A DNA stretch of 64,000 bases from [Flexibacter] sp. ATCC 35208 (GTDB lineage: Bacteria; Bacteroidota; Bacteroidia; Chitinophagales; Chitinophagaceae), in NCBI RefSeq assembly GCF_001975825.1, contig NZ_MTKN01000016.1, forward strand, positions 1 to 64,000, in the 5' to 3' direction. The notes beneath the pieces are model-generated. The model was not told the origin of the DNA, ran no database searches, and saw only the letters and a list, made by a program, of their open reading frames with translations. This document shows positions 53,780 through 61,846 of the stretch, in pieces. Within the stretch, counting starts at the first letter, position 1. Each line of letters begins with the position of its first letter. The translations under genes and the position numbers were made by a program.

Positions 53780-55897
53780 TTATCTTACAAAGGCTGTCGC
53801 CACACCACCATCCACGTTCACCACGTTTCCGGTTGACTTGTTCAGCAAGCCACCAGTCAGTGCGAAGCAGGCGTTGGCAATATCCTCAGGTAATATGATC
53901 TGATTGAGCAGGGTACGTTTTGCGTAGTAACCAGGCAGTTCTTCTACAGAGATGCCATAAGCTTTGGCACGACCTGCAGCCCAATCACCTTCCCATATTT
54001 TACTATCAGCGATCACAGCATCAGGGTTGATGACGTTTACGCGGATATTGTCTTTTCCTAATTCAGCGGCATTGAGGCGGCTCAGGTGCAGCTGTGCAGC
54101 TTTCGCAGAACCATACCCCGCGTTGTTAGGACCACTCATGAGGGCGTTTTTGCTTACGATGTTCAGCACATCGCCACCCATATCCTGTTTACGCATGATT
54201 GCTACGCCAGCCTGCGTGACGAGGAACTGACCTTTTACCAATACATCATACAGCAGATCCCAGTCTTTTTCGGTATGTGCTTCCAGTGGTTTGGAGATAG
54301 ACAGACCCGCACAGTTCACTACGAGGTCTACCCCACCAAATGCCAGGGCGCCTACAGCGAATGCTTCATTGATATCAGCAGATTTAGTCACGTCGAGTAT
54401 AGCTGCAGCAAATACATCGGGACCATATTGTTTCTGGAATTCGACTTTTGCTTTTTCAAGACGGCCGGCATCGTTGTCATTGATGACAACGCATGCGCCT
54501 TCGTCAGCGAATTTCTTAGCGATTGCTTTACCGATACCACCAGCGCTACCTGTTACCAGGGCAATGCGACCAGATAAAGCTTTCGGCTTAGGCATACGTT
54601 GCAGTTTTGCTTCTTCGAGCAACCAGTATTCTATATCAAATGCTTCCTGACGGGGTAAGGCGGTGTATTCAGAAATAGCTTCTGCGCCTTTCATTACGTT
54701 GATAGCGTTGATATAAAATTCAGCAGCTACGCGGGCAGTTTGTTTATCTTTTGAAAAAGTAAACATACCGATACCAGGATAGAGGATCACTACCGGATTC
54801 GGATCACGCAGTGCAGGGCTGTTATCATGACGGCAGGTATTGTAGTATTCAGTATACATCTGGCGGTAAGCTGCAAATGCAGGCGCCAGTTGTTGTTTCA
54901 CAGTAGCTACGTCATCGAGTGATGCCAGTGGGTCCAGGTCCAGCACCAGCGGACTGATTTTAGTACGCAGGAAGTGGTCAGGACAGCTGGTACCCAATGG
55001 CGCCAGTCGATCGAGGTCGTTGGAATTAATAAACTCCAATACACGTGGATCATCGGTAAAGTGCCCGATCATACGGGTATGGCCGGAGCAAAGTCCACGT
55101 AAAACAGGCGCCAGTGCAGCGGCTTGTTTTTTACGTACTTCAGGAGCAGCAGGAGCACTTTTAGCGCCACCGAATACGGGGCGTTTTTTGTTATAATTAT
55201 CTTCGAGGTAAGAAGCGCAGCGCTCTATTACTTCGAGGGTATTGATATAGCTTTCGTAGGCGGTATCACCCCAGGTGAAGAGACCGTGAGAGCCGAGCAT
55301 GATGCCCCGGATACCCGGGTTCTCCTGCAAACATTGGCGGAGTTGCAGGCCGAGGTCGAAGCCAGGGCGCTGCCAGGGCACCCAACCGATGGTGCCGTTA
55401 AAGAGTTCCCGTGTGATACGTTCACCATCTTTGGCCGCAGCGATAGCGATGGCAGCATCCGGATGCAGGTGATCGATATGTTTGAATGGCAGGAAGCCAT
55501 GCAGGGGAGTATCGATAGAAGGAGCTTTGGATTTCAGGTCGTAAATGCAGTGGTTGAAGAGTTCAACCATTTCATCTTCCATCTGAATGCCATTGTAAAT
55601 ATTTTCGAGGCTGTGCAGGCGGTCTACGTACAAAGCGGCGAGTCCGCTACGTTTGAGGGTGCCTAGGTCACCACCCGAGCCTTTTACCCACATCACTTCT
55701 GTTTGTTTTCCGGTAAGCGGGTCTTTGGCCATGGCTTTGCAGGAAGTATTACCACCGCCATAGTTTGTTAAGCGAAGATCTGCGCCCAGGAGGTTAGAGC
55801 GGTAGATTAACAGGCCTACTTCGTCACCGGCCATTGCGGCGGCCTTTTCCTCATCCCATAAGTAGCTTACGTGCTTGAAATTTACAGACTGAATCAT
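53780..55897 (-). CDS. rhaD: Bifunctional L-rhamnulose-1-phosphate aldolase / L-lactaldehyde dehydrogenase
   Basis: A 705-residue fusion known as RhaEW in the rhamnose pathway. The N-terminal class II aldolase domain (about 25-400) has KHIDHLHPDAAIAIAAA (metal-binding His) and IMLGSHGLFTWGD. The C-terminal short-chain dehydrogenase (about 440-700) has ALVTGSAGGIGKAIAKKF and the catalytic YGSAK. The first domain splits rhamnulose-1-phosphate to DHAP and L-lactaldehyde; the second oxidises lactaldehyde to L-lactate with NAD+. This removes the need for a free lactaldehyde step, and LutABC in the same operon takes the lactate on. Confidence 0.95.
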   Translation of the reverse strand: MIQSVNFKHVSYLWDEEKAAAMAGDEVGLLIYRSNLLGADLRLTNYGGGNTSCKAMAKDPLTGKQTEVMWVKGSGGDLGTLKRSGLAALYVDRLHSLENIYNGIQMEDEMVELFNHCIYDLKSKAPSIDTPLHGFLPFKHIDHLHPDAAIAIAAAKDGERITRELFNGTIGWVPWQRPGFDLGLQLRQCLQENPGIRGIMLGSHGLFTWGDTAYESYINTLEVIERCASYLEDNYNKKRPVFGGAKSAPAAPEVRKKQAAALAPVLRGLCSGHTRMIGHFTDDPRVLEFINSNDLDRLAPLGTSCPDHFLRTKISPLVLDLDPLASLDDVATVKQQLAPAFAAYRQMYTEYYNTCRHDNSPALRDPNPVVILYPGIGMFTFSKDKQTARVAAEFYINAINVMKGAEAISEYTALPRQEAFDIEYWLLEEAKLQRMPKPKALSGRIALVTGSAGGIGKAIAKKFADEGACVVINDNDAGRLEKAKVEFQKQYGPDVFAAAILDVTKSADINEAFAVGALAFGGVDLVVNCAGLSISKPLEAHTEKDWDLLYDVLVKGQFLVTQAGVAIMRKQDMGGDVLNIVSKNALMSGPNNAGYGSAKAAQLHLSRLNAAELGKDNIRVNVINPDAVIADSKIWEGDWAAGRAKAYGISVEELPGYYAKRTLLNQIILPEDIANACFALTGGLLNKSTGNVVNVDGGVATAFVR

Positions 55898-55930
55898 GTA
55901 TGTATGTTTAAATATTTTTGTCTTGATTTT

Positions 55931-56986
55931 TTATCCTAGCGAATTACCATAACCCACCAGCAACACTGAAATCATAATCGTCAATACACCTGCCAGTATA
56001 GTTTTAAACGTCGCCGAACTCACGCCTTTCCATTCTTTCAATGTAATTCCCCACAGGCTGGAAATCATAATGATAAATGCCATATGCAATATCCATGAAC
56101 TGGCGCCATTTCCCAGTTTGCTCTCACCCATTCCATAGAAAAAGAACTGGAAGAACCAGGTCGTACCGGCAATAGCAGCAAAGAAATAATTGCCTGCCAG
56201 TGGCGTTTTCTTATTGGTATAATCGCTGAAGGTTTTATTACGTGCATTCAGCAGCAAACACCAGAACAGGTTGGTAGTTAAACCGCCCCAGAGCAGCACC
56301 ACGAAGATGACATTATTCTGAAAGAGCGGGTTGCACCCCTGCTGGATCGCAATGGCAGCCATTGGTTTTCCTGCTTCGATACCGAAGTTGAAACAGGCGC
56401 TGAGGATACCTGATACTGTACCTACGATCAATCCTTTTTTCAGATTGAACTCAGATATGCTCTCTTTCTTCTGATCATCTGACAGTTCATTTTCTTTCAT
56501 CATCCCGGCTTTCCCGCAGATGGCAATACCGAGTAAACAAACGGCCACACCGGCAAGGACGAGTTGTCCGCTGATGTGATGAATCATGGAAGAAAAAGTA
56601 TGGGCGGTGTCGCTGGTGAAGAGATCCCTGTAAATAGGCGGGATCAATGCGCCGAAAGCAGAAGTGTAGCCGAGGGCTACAGACATACCAAGAGACATTC
56701 CCAGGTAGCGCATGGTGAGACCGAAGGTGAGACCGCCGATGCCCCATAATACGCCCATCAGATAGGTCCAGAATAGTGTAGTGCCGTCAGTCGCGCGGAT
56801 GATGCTAAGGAAGTCGGGGATGGTGATCCATGCTGCGAGGAAGGGCACGATCAGCCAGGAAAAGAATCCGCCTACTATCCAGTAACTTTCCCAGGCCCAG
56901 TTTTTAACTTTTTTAAATGGGATGTAAAAACTGCCCGAGGCAAAGCCTCCGATGAAATGAAAAAATACACCAAGAATAGCTTGCAT
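55931..56986 (-). CDS. rhaT: L-rhamnose/H+ symporter
   Basis: A 351-residue inner-membrane protein with about ten helices and the RhaT family pattern: GVFFHFIGGFASGSFYIPFK at the N-terminus and GFFSWLIVPFLAAW next. FGLTMRYLGMSLGMSVALGY stands in the first half, and LILHMAFIIMISSLWG-type sequence (here SWILHMAFIIMISSLWGI) near the end. It is the first gene of the rhamnose operon. It would bring L-rhamnose into the cytosol. Confidence 0.93.
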   Translation of the reverse strand: MQAILGVFFHFIGGFASGSFYIPFKKVKNWAWESYWIVGGFFSWLIVPFLAAWITIPDFLSIIRATDGTTLFWTYLMGVLWGIGGLTFGLTMRYLGMSLGMSVALGYTSAFGALIPPIYRDLFTSDTAHTFSSMIHHISGQLVLAGVAVCLLGIAICGKAGMMKENELSDDQKKESISEFNLKKGLIVGTVSGILSACFNFGIEAGKPMAAIAIQQGCNPLFQNNVIFVVLLWGGLTTNLFWCLLLNARNKTFSDYTNKKTPLAGNYFFAAIAGTTWFFQFFFYGMGESKLGNGASSWILHMAFIIMISSLWGITLKEWKGVSSATFKTILAGVLTIMISVLLVGYGNSLG

Positions 56987-57032
56987 AAATAGTGGAATTG
57001 TGGTTTTTATCTAGTTTAACTGTGGAATTTGA

Positions 57033-57065
57033 ATAGTGGCTACACTATCTGATTTTTCAAATGTA
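57033..57065 (-). promoter_or_regulatory. Promoter region of the rhamnose operon
   Basis: On the minus strand TACATTTG (57065-57058) matches TAnnTTTG, 71 bases upstream of rhaT. Next to it is the inverted repeat ATAGTG-GCTA-CACTAT (57033-57048). TAGTGGAATT occurs again at 56990-56999, just before the start codon. A -33 box at the usual spacing is not clear. Confidence 0.45.
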
Positions 57066-57128
57066 GGGAATGGGGTTGGGGCAACTGTCCTATACATTCC
57101 TATTGGGGAGGAAGGACGAGAATAAAAA

Positions 57129-57164
57129 CCCCATTAGCGCATTGGTTTAAATGTGCTAATGGGG
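57129..57164 (-). terminator. Terminator closing the second DUF6934-type unit
   Basis: CCCCATTAGCGCA (57129-57141) pairs with TGTGCTAATGGGG (57152-57164), with one G-T pair. On the minus strand the stem is followed by TTTTTATT. It lies 26 bases after the stop of the small ORF. Confidence 0.8.
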
Positions 57165-57190
57165 GGTATTGGTTGGTTCTTGAAGGGAGA

Positions 57191-57391
57191 TTAATCTTTC
57201 CAAATGATTTCACCCCAGGGGAGTGGATGTTCCTTCAGAATACGTATGGCCCTTTCATTTTTCTCTTTAAAATAAGGGCTATTGTTAATAGCTGCTTCTT
57301 GTTCCGGGGTCATTATTAAAATGCCCGGTTTGGGGAATTTACTACAATATTCCTCCCAGGTAAGTGGTACTTGCTTAGTCATGTTATTCAA
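57191..57391 (-). CDS. Small protein paired with DUF6934-type gene (copy 2)
   Basis: A 66-residue ORF overlapping the DUF6934-type stop by 8 bases, with an alternative start at 57382 (MTKQVPLTWEEYCSKFPKP). Acidic and hydrophobic residues are mixed (GILIMTPEQEAAI), and it ends HPLPWGEIIWKD. There is no signal peptide or Cys pair. It has no clear similarity to the partner of copy 1 but holds the same position between DUF6934-type gene and terminator. Function is unknown. Confidence 0.6.
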   Translation of the reverse strand: MNNMTKQVPLTWEEYCSKFPKPGILIMTPEQEAAINNSPYFKEKNERAIRILKEHPLPWGEIIWKD

Positions 57392-57851
57392 TTTTATAGT
57401 TTTTCTTTTTGGCCATAAATGCCGTATAATTTACCCCTTTTTTGAAATACTCCCAGCCCATGGGAGTTCTGCCTAGTATATCAAAATGAGAGTCAATTTC
57501 CGCTTTGTTTGCATTTATGCCCATTTGATATAATCTATTTCTGGCGGGTGTTCCTCCTATAACAAGAATTACTGCATTACCCCAATGGCTGAAAATATTG
57601 AAAATAGTATTTGCTACCGTTGCTAAAACCTTACTTCTATCTCCATTATTGGAAGTAATGCTATCATTAAATTCATTCGGACTATCATCAGCATCACCAA
57701 ATCCTAAATTCAGAATAGGAGTTCCATCAGGTAGCCGTCCTATTTCAAAGTATTTGATCGTCTTGCTAATCGTCCCATTTGGCCCCAGGCTTTCAAATGT
57801 GAACGTTGTCCGGTCTTCGTTGGCTTCGAATAAATACTTCTCTAAGTTCAT
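57384..57851 (-). CDS. DUF6934-type protein of unknown function (copy 2)
   Basis: A 155-residue paralogue of the protein at 32.6 kb. Shared blocks are FTFESLGPNGTISKTIKY, LNLGFGDADD, SITSNNGDRSKVLATVA and NRLYQMGINANKAEID, ending VNYTAFMAKKK. The spacing of these blocks is the same in both copies, which defines one domain covering the whole protein. It lies between a terminator that ends the GH30 gene and its own terminator, so it is expressed as a separate two-gene unit. Family assignment to DUF6934 is from memory. Confidence 0.78.
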   Translation of the reverse strand: MNLEKYLFEANEDRTTFTFESLGPNGTISKTIKYFEIGRLPDGTPILNLGFGDADDSPNEFNDSITSNNGDRSKVLATVANTIFNIFSHWGNAVILVIGGTPARNRLYQMGINANKAEIDSHFDILGRTPMGWEYFKKGVNYTAFMAKKKNYKIE

Positions 57852-57945
57852 CCTCCAAATCTATATCTTCCCCCAATTACTTTCCTGTTCATTCCTTGTT
57901 CATTCCTTCCAAACCCTCCACTACTCACACTTTTACTCAAAAACA

Positions 57946-57974
57946 AGGCTCGTAAAACAAGGTTTTACGAGCCT
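57946..57974 (-). terminator. Terminator of the GH30 gene
   Basis: AGGCTCGTAAAAC (57946-57958) and GTTTTACGAGCCT (57962-57974) form a perfect 13-bp stem with loop AAG, 20 bases after the GH30 stop at 57995. Confidence 0.85.
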
Positions 57975-57994
57975 CCAAATATCTACTACTCTTT

Positions 57995-59503
57995 CTACTC
58001 CATCACCACCGTCACCACACTCCTCTCCTTCAGTTCAATCTGTTCATTCCCTGAACGAACTTCATGCAATTTCATATCCTCTTCCTTACTGGTTTCATAA
58101 TACCTCACCTTCTTTACCTTTCTTCCCTTCACCTCCATATTCACTACAACAGCCTTCTCCCCATAGTTCACACACACCAACACCACCTGCTTCTTACTTA
58201 CAAATGCACTCACCAACACATCCTCATCCCTGCTCTCCGCCATCACTCTCTGCATTCCCGGCCTTACGAATCTGCTATACTGTCCCAGCGCCCACAAATT
58301 CTTTACCGCCGTCACCGTACCATCTTTATACGTTTTATCCTTCGGATGCAATGCCACCAGATAATACCTCGTATCCATATCAGACTTTCCCGGCTCCCAG
58401 CTATTCCAAAACTGCCATGCCGCAGCATTTCCATATACAAAATCATCATGCATCACTTTCGCAAGGAACAACGCACAATCCATGGCTGTACGCGGCCCAT
58501 CATGCCCATCTTTGTATCCATCCGCCAACATGGAATACTCCGTTTGCCAGTACTGCAGACCATATTTGGATGCCGTATCTGCCACATGCTTACGAATCGC
58601 TCTCCTGCTGCTATCTCCCTTATCTGTAAAATAACTATGCCCACCAATAATAGCCGGTACATGAGAAAGCTTGTAAACACCACCGGCTTTCAATGCCTGT
58701 ATCTGATGCGAAGCCGTCCCTTGCTGCGCATACAGATATTCCAGATGTCCGGCTTCGGAAAGTAATATCTTCGTTTTGGCCCTCACCTTATTGAGTGCAG
58801 TATCCAACGCCCCCGCAATTCTTACCACCTCACTATTCGTCCACGCAGTACCTTCCTGATCCGCATCCCCATAAGGATGACTCCAATCCCACTGTGGTTC
58901 ATTCACTGGACTGATATAATCAAAATGCAATCCTTCCTTATCAAAATGCTGCCACACATTCGTTAAAAATGCAGCATACGCATCATACTGATCTAGCTTC
59001 AGATTAGACCGATGATCCTTCTCTGTCTTATACCCCAACCCATTCTGGTTCATCCATACCGGTGGCGTATTCGAGAATGCAATTAATGTTTCTACGCCAT
59101 AATCCTTCGCCTTTTTCGTAAACCAAAGATATCCTGACTGCTTAGACCAGTCATAGGTGCCATCCGGTTTCAAAAAACACTCCGCACGCTTCCTGAAATC
59201 CTTTATTCCACTACTGTCCCCCTGCTCCGCCGTACCACCACCAATATTAAACCGCCAGCTGGAAAGCCCGATCCCCTCCGGCGAACCATCCTTATTAAGT
59301 CCCTTACTAAAAAGCCAACGGGCCATCTGCTCCCGTACCTCCGGCGGCCAGTATTTACCTATCCCCTCCGAAAACCAGGCACCGGAAGAACCTATATTAT
59401 CTATTACCTGCGCCTTTTTGTTGACATCAATTGTAATGCGCTGCTGGGCATGGGCAAAGGCAGCCGTCATGAGCAGCATGATTGTAAAGCGAGACCGTTT
59501 CAT
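57995..59503 (-). CDS. Exported GH30-family glycoside hydrolase
   Basis: A 502-residue glycosidase with signal peptide MKRSRFTIMLLMTAAFAHAQ. The GH30 (beta/alpha)8 barrel has the start DNIGSSGAWFSEGIGKYWP and WRFNIGGGTAEQGD. The acid/base Glu is in ISPVNEPQWDW (about residue 203), and the nucleophile Glu is in YWQTEYSML (about 325). The C-terminal beta domain ends in ERSVVTVVM. GH30 members cleave beta-1,6-galactan, beta-1,6-glucan or xylan. The closest form by eye is endo-beta-1,6-galactanase, but this is not certain. It is divergent from the AraC regulator gene. Confidence 0.85.
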   Translation of the reverse strand: MKRSRFTIMLLMTAAFAHAQQRITIDVNKKAQVIDNIGSSGAWFSEGIGKYWPPEVREQMARWLFSKGLNKDGSPEGIGLSSWRFNIGGGTAEQGDSSGIKDFRKRAECFLKPDGTYDWSKQSGYLWFTKKAKDYGVETLIAFSNTPPVWMNQNGLGYKTEKDHRSNLKLDQYDAYAAFLTNVWQHFDKEGLHFDYISPVNEPQWDWSHPYGDADQEGTAWTNSEVVRIAGALDTALNKVRAKTKILLSEAGHLEYLYAQQGTASHQIQALKAGGVYKLSHVPAIIGGHSYFTDKGDSSRRAIRKHVADTASKYGLQYWQTEYSMLADGYKDGHDGPRTAMDCALFLAKVMHDDFVYGNAAAWQFWNSWEPGKSDMDTRYYLVALHPKDKTYKDGTVTAVKNLWALGQYSRFVRPGMQRVMAESRDEDVLVSAFVSKKQVVLVCVNYGEKAVVVNMEVKGRKVKKVRYYETSKEEDMKLHEVRSGNEQIELKERSVVTVVME

Positions 59504-59582
59504 TTATTTAAACATGGATTCAAAACAAGGTAGGCATATTATTTTTAATTGTCAATCAGACAATGAAAATTAACCGGAATCA

Positions 59583-59623
59583 AACCGACTTTTAGACCAG
59601 TTTTGCCGACTATTGAACCTTTT
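59583..59623 (+). promoter_or_regulatory. Four-part phased box upstream of the AraC gene (copy 1)
   Basis: AACCGAC-N4-AGACCA-N6-CCGA-N6-AACCTTTT. The four parts begin about 11 bases apart and look like two tandem direct repeats of ACCGAC-N5-GACC type. Exactly the same pattern and spacing occur at 60690. It ends 57 bases before the AraC start at 59681, in the GH30-AraC divergent gap. Confidence 0.7.
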
Positions 59624-59680
59624 GGTTTAAATTTATAATCAGAACTTTACATCCGGATTCAAAGACCACAATTATGAAGC

Positions 59681-60592
59681 ATGGCAGGTAAAAAACAGGG
59701 AGCGAATGTTTACAAACATTCAGAACTCGTGCAGGATGCAGAAATTGACTTGAAGTCAACCGTACCCGGTTTTGCGGTCAACTGCAATCTCCGGTTCATG
59801 GACATCCCTGCATTGCGGAACAATTTCCGGTCTGACTTCCTGGGCATCATTCTCGTTGTTAAAGGTACACTCACTATCTCCATCAACCTCGAAGAACATA
59901 TTATGGAGCCTAACAGCCTCCTGCTCGCCACACCACACGCACTGAAGCAGGTGATTGCAATGGATGACAATGCCATACTCTGCGGTCTCTCCGCCACCAT
60001 CGATTTCATGGGCAAGATCTTCGCAGATAAGCTACTCGATCTTATGAACTACTTTAGTACGAAATATTGTCCTCACTGGCAACTGGAAGATAAAGATGCT
60101 AACACTATTGCCAACACCTTCAATTTGCTCCTGCATCGTACTGAAGAATACAATACTCATACCTACGGTAAGGAACTCTTCTATCATGCCTTCGCCAGCC
60201 TACTGTACGAACTGGGCGGTATGGGACAGAAGTATGCAAGGATCAACCACGCCGACTTTTCCCGCAAAGAAAATCTTGTCATGGCATTTACCTCGCATGT
60301 TCAACAGCATTTCAGACAACAACGCAATGTACAGGCATTTGCAGAACTGCTGCATGTAACCCCTAAATACCTGACTGAAACCGTTAAAGAAATCAGCGGA
60401 AAAACAGCAGGAGAAATTATTGATCACTTTGTGATACTCGAAGCCAAACGCATGCTTAGCGACACGACACTCAGTATCCTTCAAATAGCAGAAGAACTGA
60501 ACTTTAGTGATCAGTCCTTCTTCGGAAAATACTTCAAACGATTCGTCGGCCACTCTCCTAAAGAGTACAGACAGATCCAACGAAAATACTAA
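59681..60592 (+). CDS. AraC-family transcriptional regulator
   Basis: A 303-residue regulator. Residues about 25-170 form a cupin-like sensor with NFRSDFLGIILVVKGTLTIS. The C-terminal AraC domain (about 205-300) has two helix-turn-helix units: VQAFAELLHVTPKYLTETVK, then LSILQIAEELNFSDQSFFGK and ending GHSPKEYRQIQRK. The start at 59681 is the only good ATG in this frame. It is read away from the GH30 gene and ends before its own terminator. A shared upstream box suggests it controls itself and the RND operon that follows. The ligand is unknown. Confidence 0.92.
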   Translation: MAGKKQGANVYKHSELVQDAEIDLKSTVPGFAVNCNLRFMDIPALRNNFRSDFLGIILVVKGTLTISINLEEHIMEPNSLLLATPHALKQVIAMDDNAILCGLSATIDFMGKIFADKLLDLMNYFSTKYCPHWQLEDKDANTIANTFNLLLHRTEEYNTHTYGKELFYHAFASLLYELGGMGQKYARINHADFSRKENLVMAFTSHVQQHFRQQRNVQAFAELLHVTPKYLTETVKEISGKTAGEIIDHFVILEAKRMLSDTTLSILQIAEELNFSDQSFFGKYFKRFVGHSPKEYRQIQRKY

Positions 60593-60637
60593 AGATTAGT
60601 GTTACAACACAGTGTAACAGTTGTAGGTTTAAGGAAT

Positions 60638-60661
60638 GGCCGGAATAATCATATTCCGGCC
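60638..60661 (+). terminator. Terminator of the AraC gene
   Basis: GGCCGGAAT (60638-60646) and ATTCCGGCC (60653-60661) form a perfect 9-bp stem with loop AATCAT, followed by TTGTTATTTATTT. It separates the AraC gene from the RND operon. Confidence 0.8.
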
Positions 60662-60689
60662 TTGTTATTTATTTCTACTATAAATACTG

Positions 60690-60730
60690 AACCGACATTC
60701 AGACCATTTTTACCGATATTCTAACCTTTT
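60690..60730 (+). promoter_or_regulatory. Four-part phased box upstream of the RND operon (copy 2)
   Basis: AACCGAC-N4-AGACCA-N6-CCGA-N6-AACCTTTT, identical in motif and spacing to the copy at 59583. It lies between the AraC terminator and the RND adaptor gene, ending 66 bases before the start at 60797. Confidence 0.7.
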
Positions 60731-60796
60731 TCTCCGCTTTAATACATCCACCTTTGCCATGTGAAATCATCTGTTCAATTTTCAATTACCAATTTT

Positions 60797-61828
60797 ATGA
60801 CATTGATTGTAAGGCAGGCATCATTATTTCTAATGGTTACCCTGATGGCTGGCTGTGGCACCAAAGCCGATAAGCAACCACAGTCCGATCCGGTTAAAGT
60901 AAAAACCATCCGCATTCAAAAGGATCCGCTTCCTCAGCAGTTAAGTTATTCCGGCACCATCGAAGCTGACAACACCGCCGACATCGGTTTTGCGGTAGCT
61001 GGTACCATTAATAACATCAGTGTGCAGGAAGGCGACCATGTGCAACAGGGACAACTGCTGGCCAGTATCGATGCCACTGAATACAACAATGCACTGGCTA
61101 TTGCAAATGCCTCCCTGGACCAGGCTGAAGACATGTACCGACGTCTCAATGACCTTTATCAGAAAGGAAGTCTGCCCGCCAAAGATTATATCGAAATAAA
61201 ATCTAAACTCGCACAGGCACAAGCCAACAAAAGTATCAACGCCAAACACATTGCCGATAGTAAATTATACGCACCCATTTCCGGCATTATCACTGCCCGT
61301 AAGATAGAAAAAGGTAGTACCGCCGCTCCCGGTATTCCTGCATTCACAATTATCAAAACTGATATTGTCACCGCAAAGATCACTGTACCCGAAACAGAAG
61401 TAGGCGCTATCCGCAATGGGATGGATGCCAAAGTATACATTCCAACCCTTGAAGACACCATTCCCGGCAGGATCACCATCATTAATCCACAAGCCGATGC
61501 TGTTTCCCGGACATATACCATCAAAATAAAACTGGCCAATAGCAACAACCGGCTGTTACCCGGCATGCTCACTGCTGTATTTATCAATACAGGCAAAACC
61601 GTCAACACCATTTCCATTCCTGCTACCGCCATTGTCAGAGATGCAGATGACCTCACTTATGTATACATCGCCAATGAACAACACAAGGCCATCCGCAAAA
61701 GGATCATCGCAGGGCTGCTCACCGGCAGCAATGAAGTGATCATCACCAACGGTTTACAGGAAGGCGATCAGCTGATCACAAACGGACAATCACACCTCAA
61801 AGATGGAAGCACCGTGACGGTTGAATAA
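60797..61828 (+). CDS. RND efflux periplasmic adaptor (membrane fusion lipoprotein)
   Basis: The start at 60797 is chosen because MTLIVRQASLFLMVTLMAGC gives a lipoprotein signal with lipobox MAGC (Cys20). A GTG upstream in frame is less likely. The product has 343 residues of HlyD/AcrA type. A barrel-lipoyl half-motif PLPQQLSYSGTIEADNTADI and VQEGDHVQQGQLLASIDATEY precede a coiled-coil hairpin (about 95-160). The second lipoyl half is LYAPISGIITARKIEKGS, followed by the beta-barrel domain. It links the inner-membrane pump and an outer-membrane channel. The permease gene follows after 18 bases. Confidence 0.92.
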   Translation: MTLIVRQASLFLMVTLMAGCGTKADKQPQSDPVKVKTIRIQKDPLPQQLSYSGTIEADNTADIGFAVAGTINNISVQEGDHVQQGQLLASIDATEYNNALAIANASLDQAEDMYRRLNDLYQKGSLPAKDYIEIKSKLAQAQANKSINAKHIADSKLYAPISGIITARKIEKGSTAAPGIPAFTIIKTDIVTAKITVPETEVGAIRNGMDAKVYIPTLEDTIPGRITIINPQADAVSRTYTIKIKLANSNNRLLPGMLTAVFINTGKTVNTISIPATAIVRDADDLTYVYIANEQHKAIRKRIIAGLLTGSNEVIITNGLQEGDQLITNGQSHLKDGSTVTVE

Positions 61829-61846
61829 TCATTTAAACAAGGCTAA

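Noticed and set aside
57598..58629. 343-codon plus-strand ORF
   Set aside because: It lies antisense to the DUF6934-type and GH30 genes. Its composition is dominated by Ser, Pro, His and Thr, as expected from the complement of G/A-rich coding DNA, and it has no domain.
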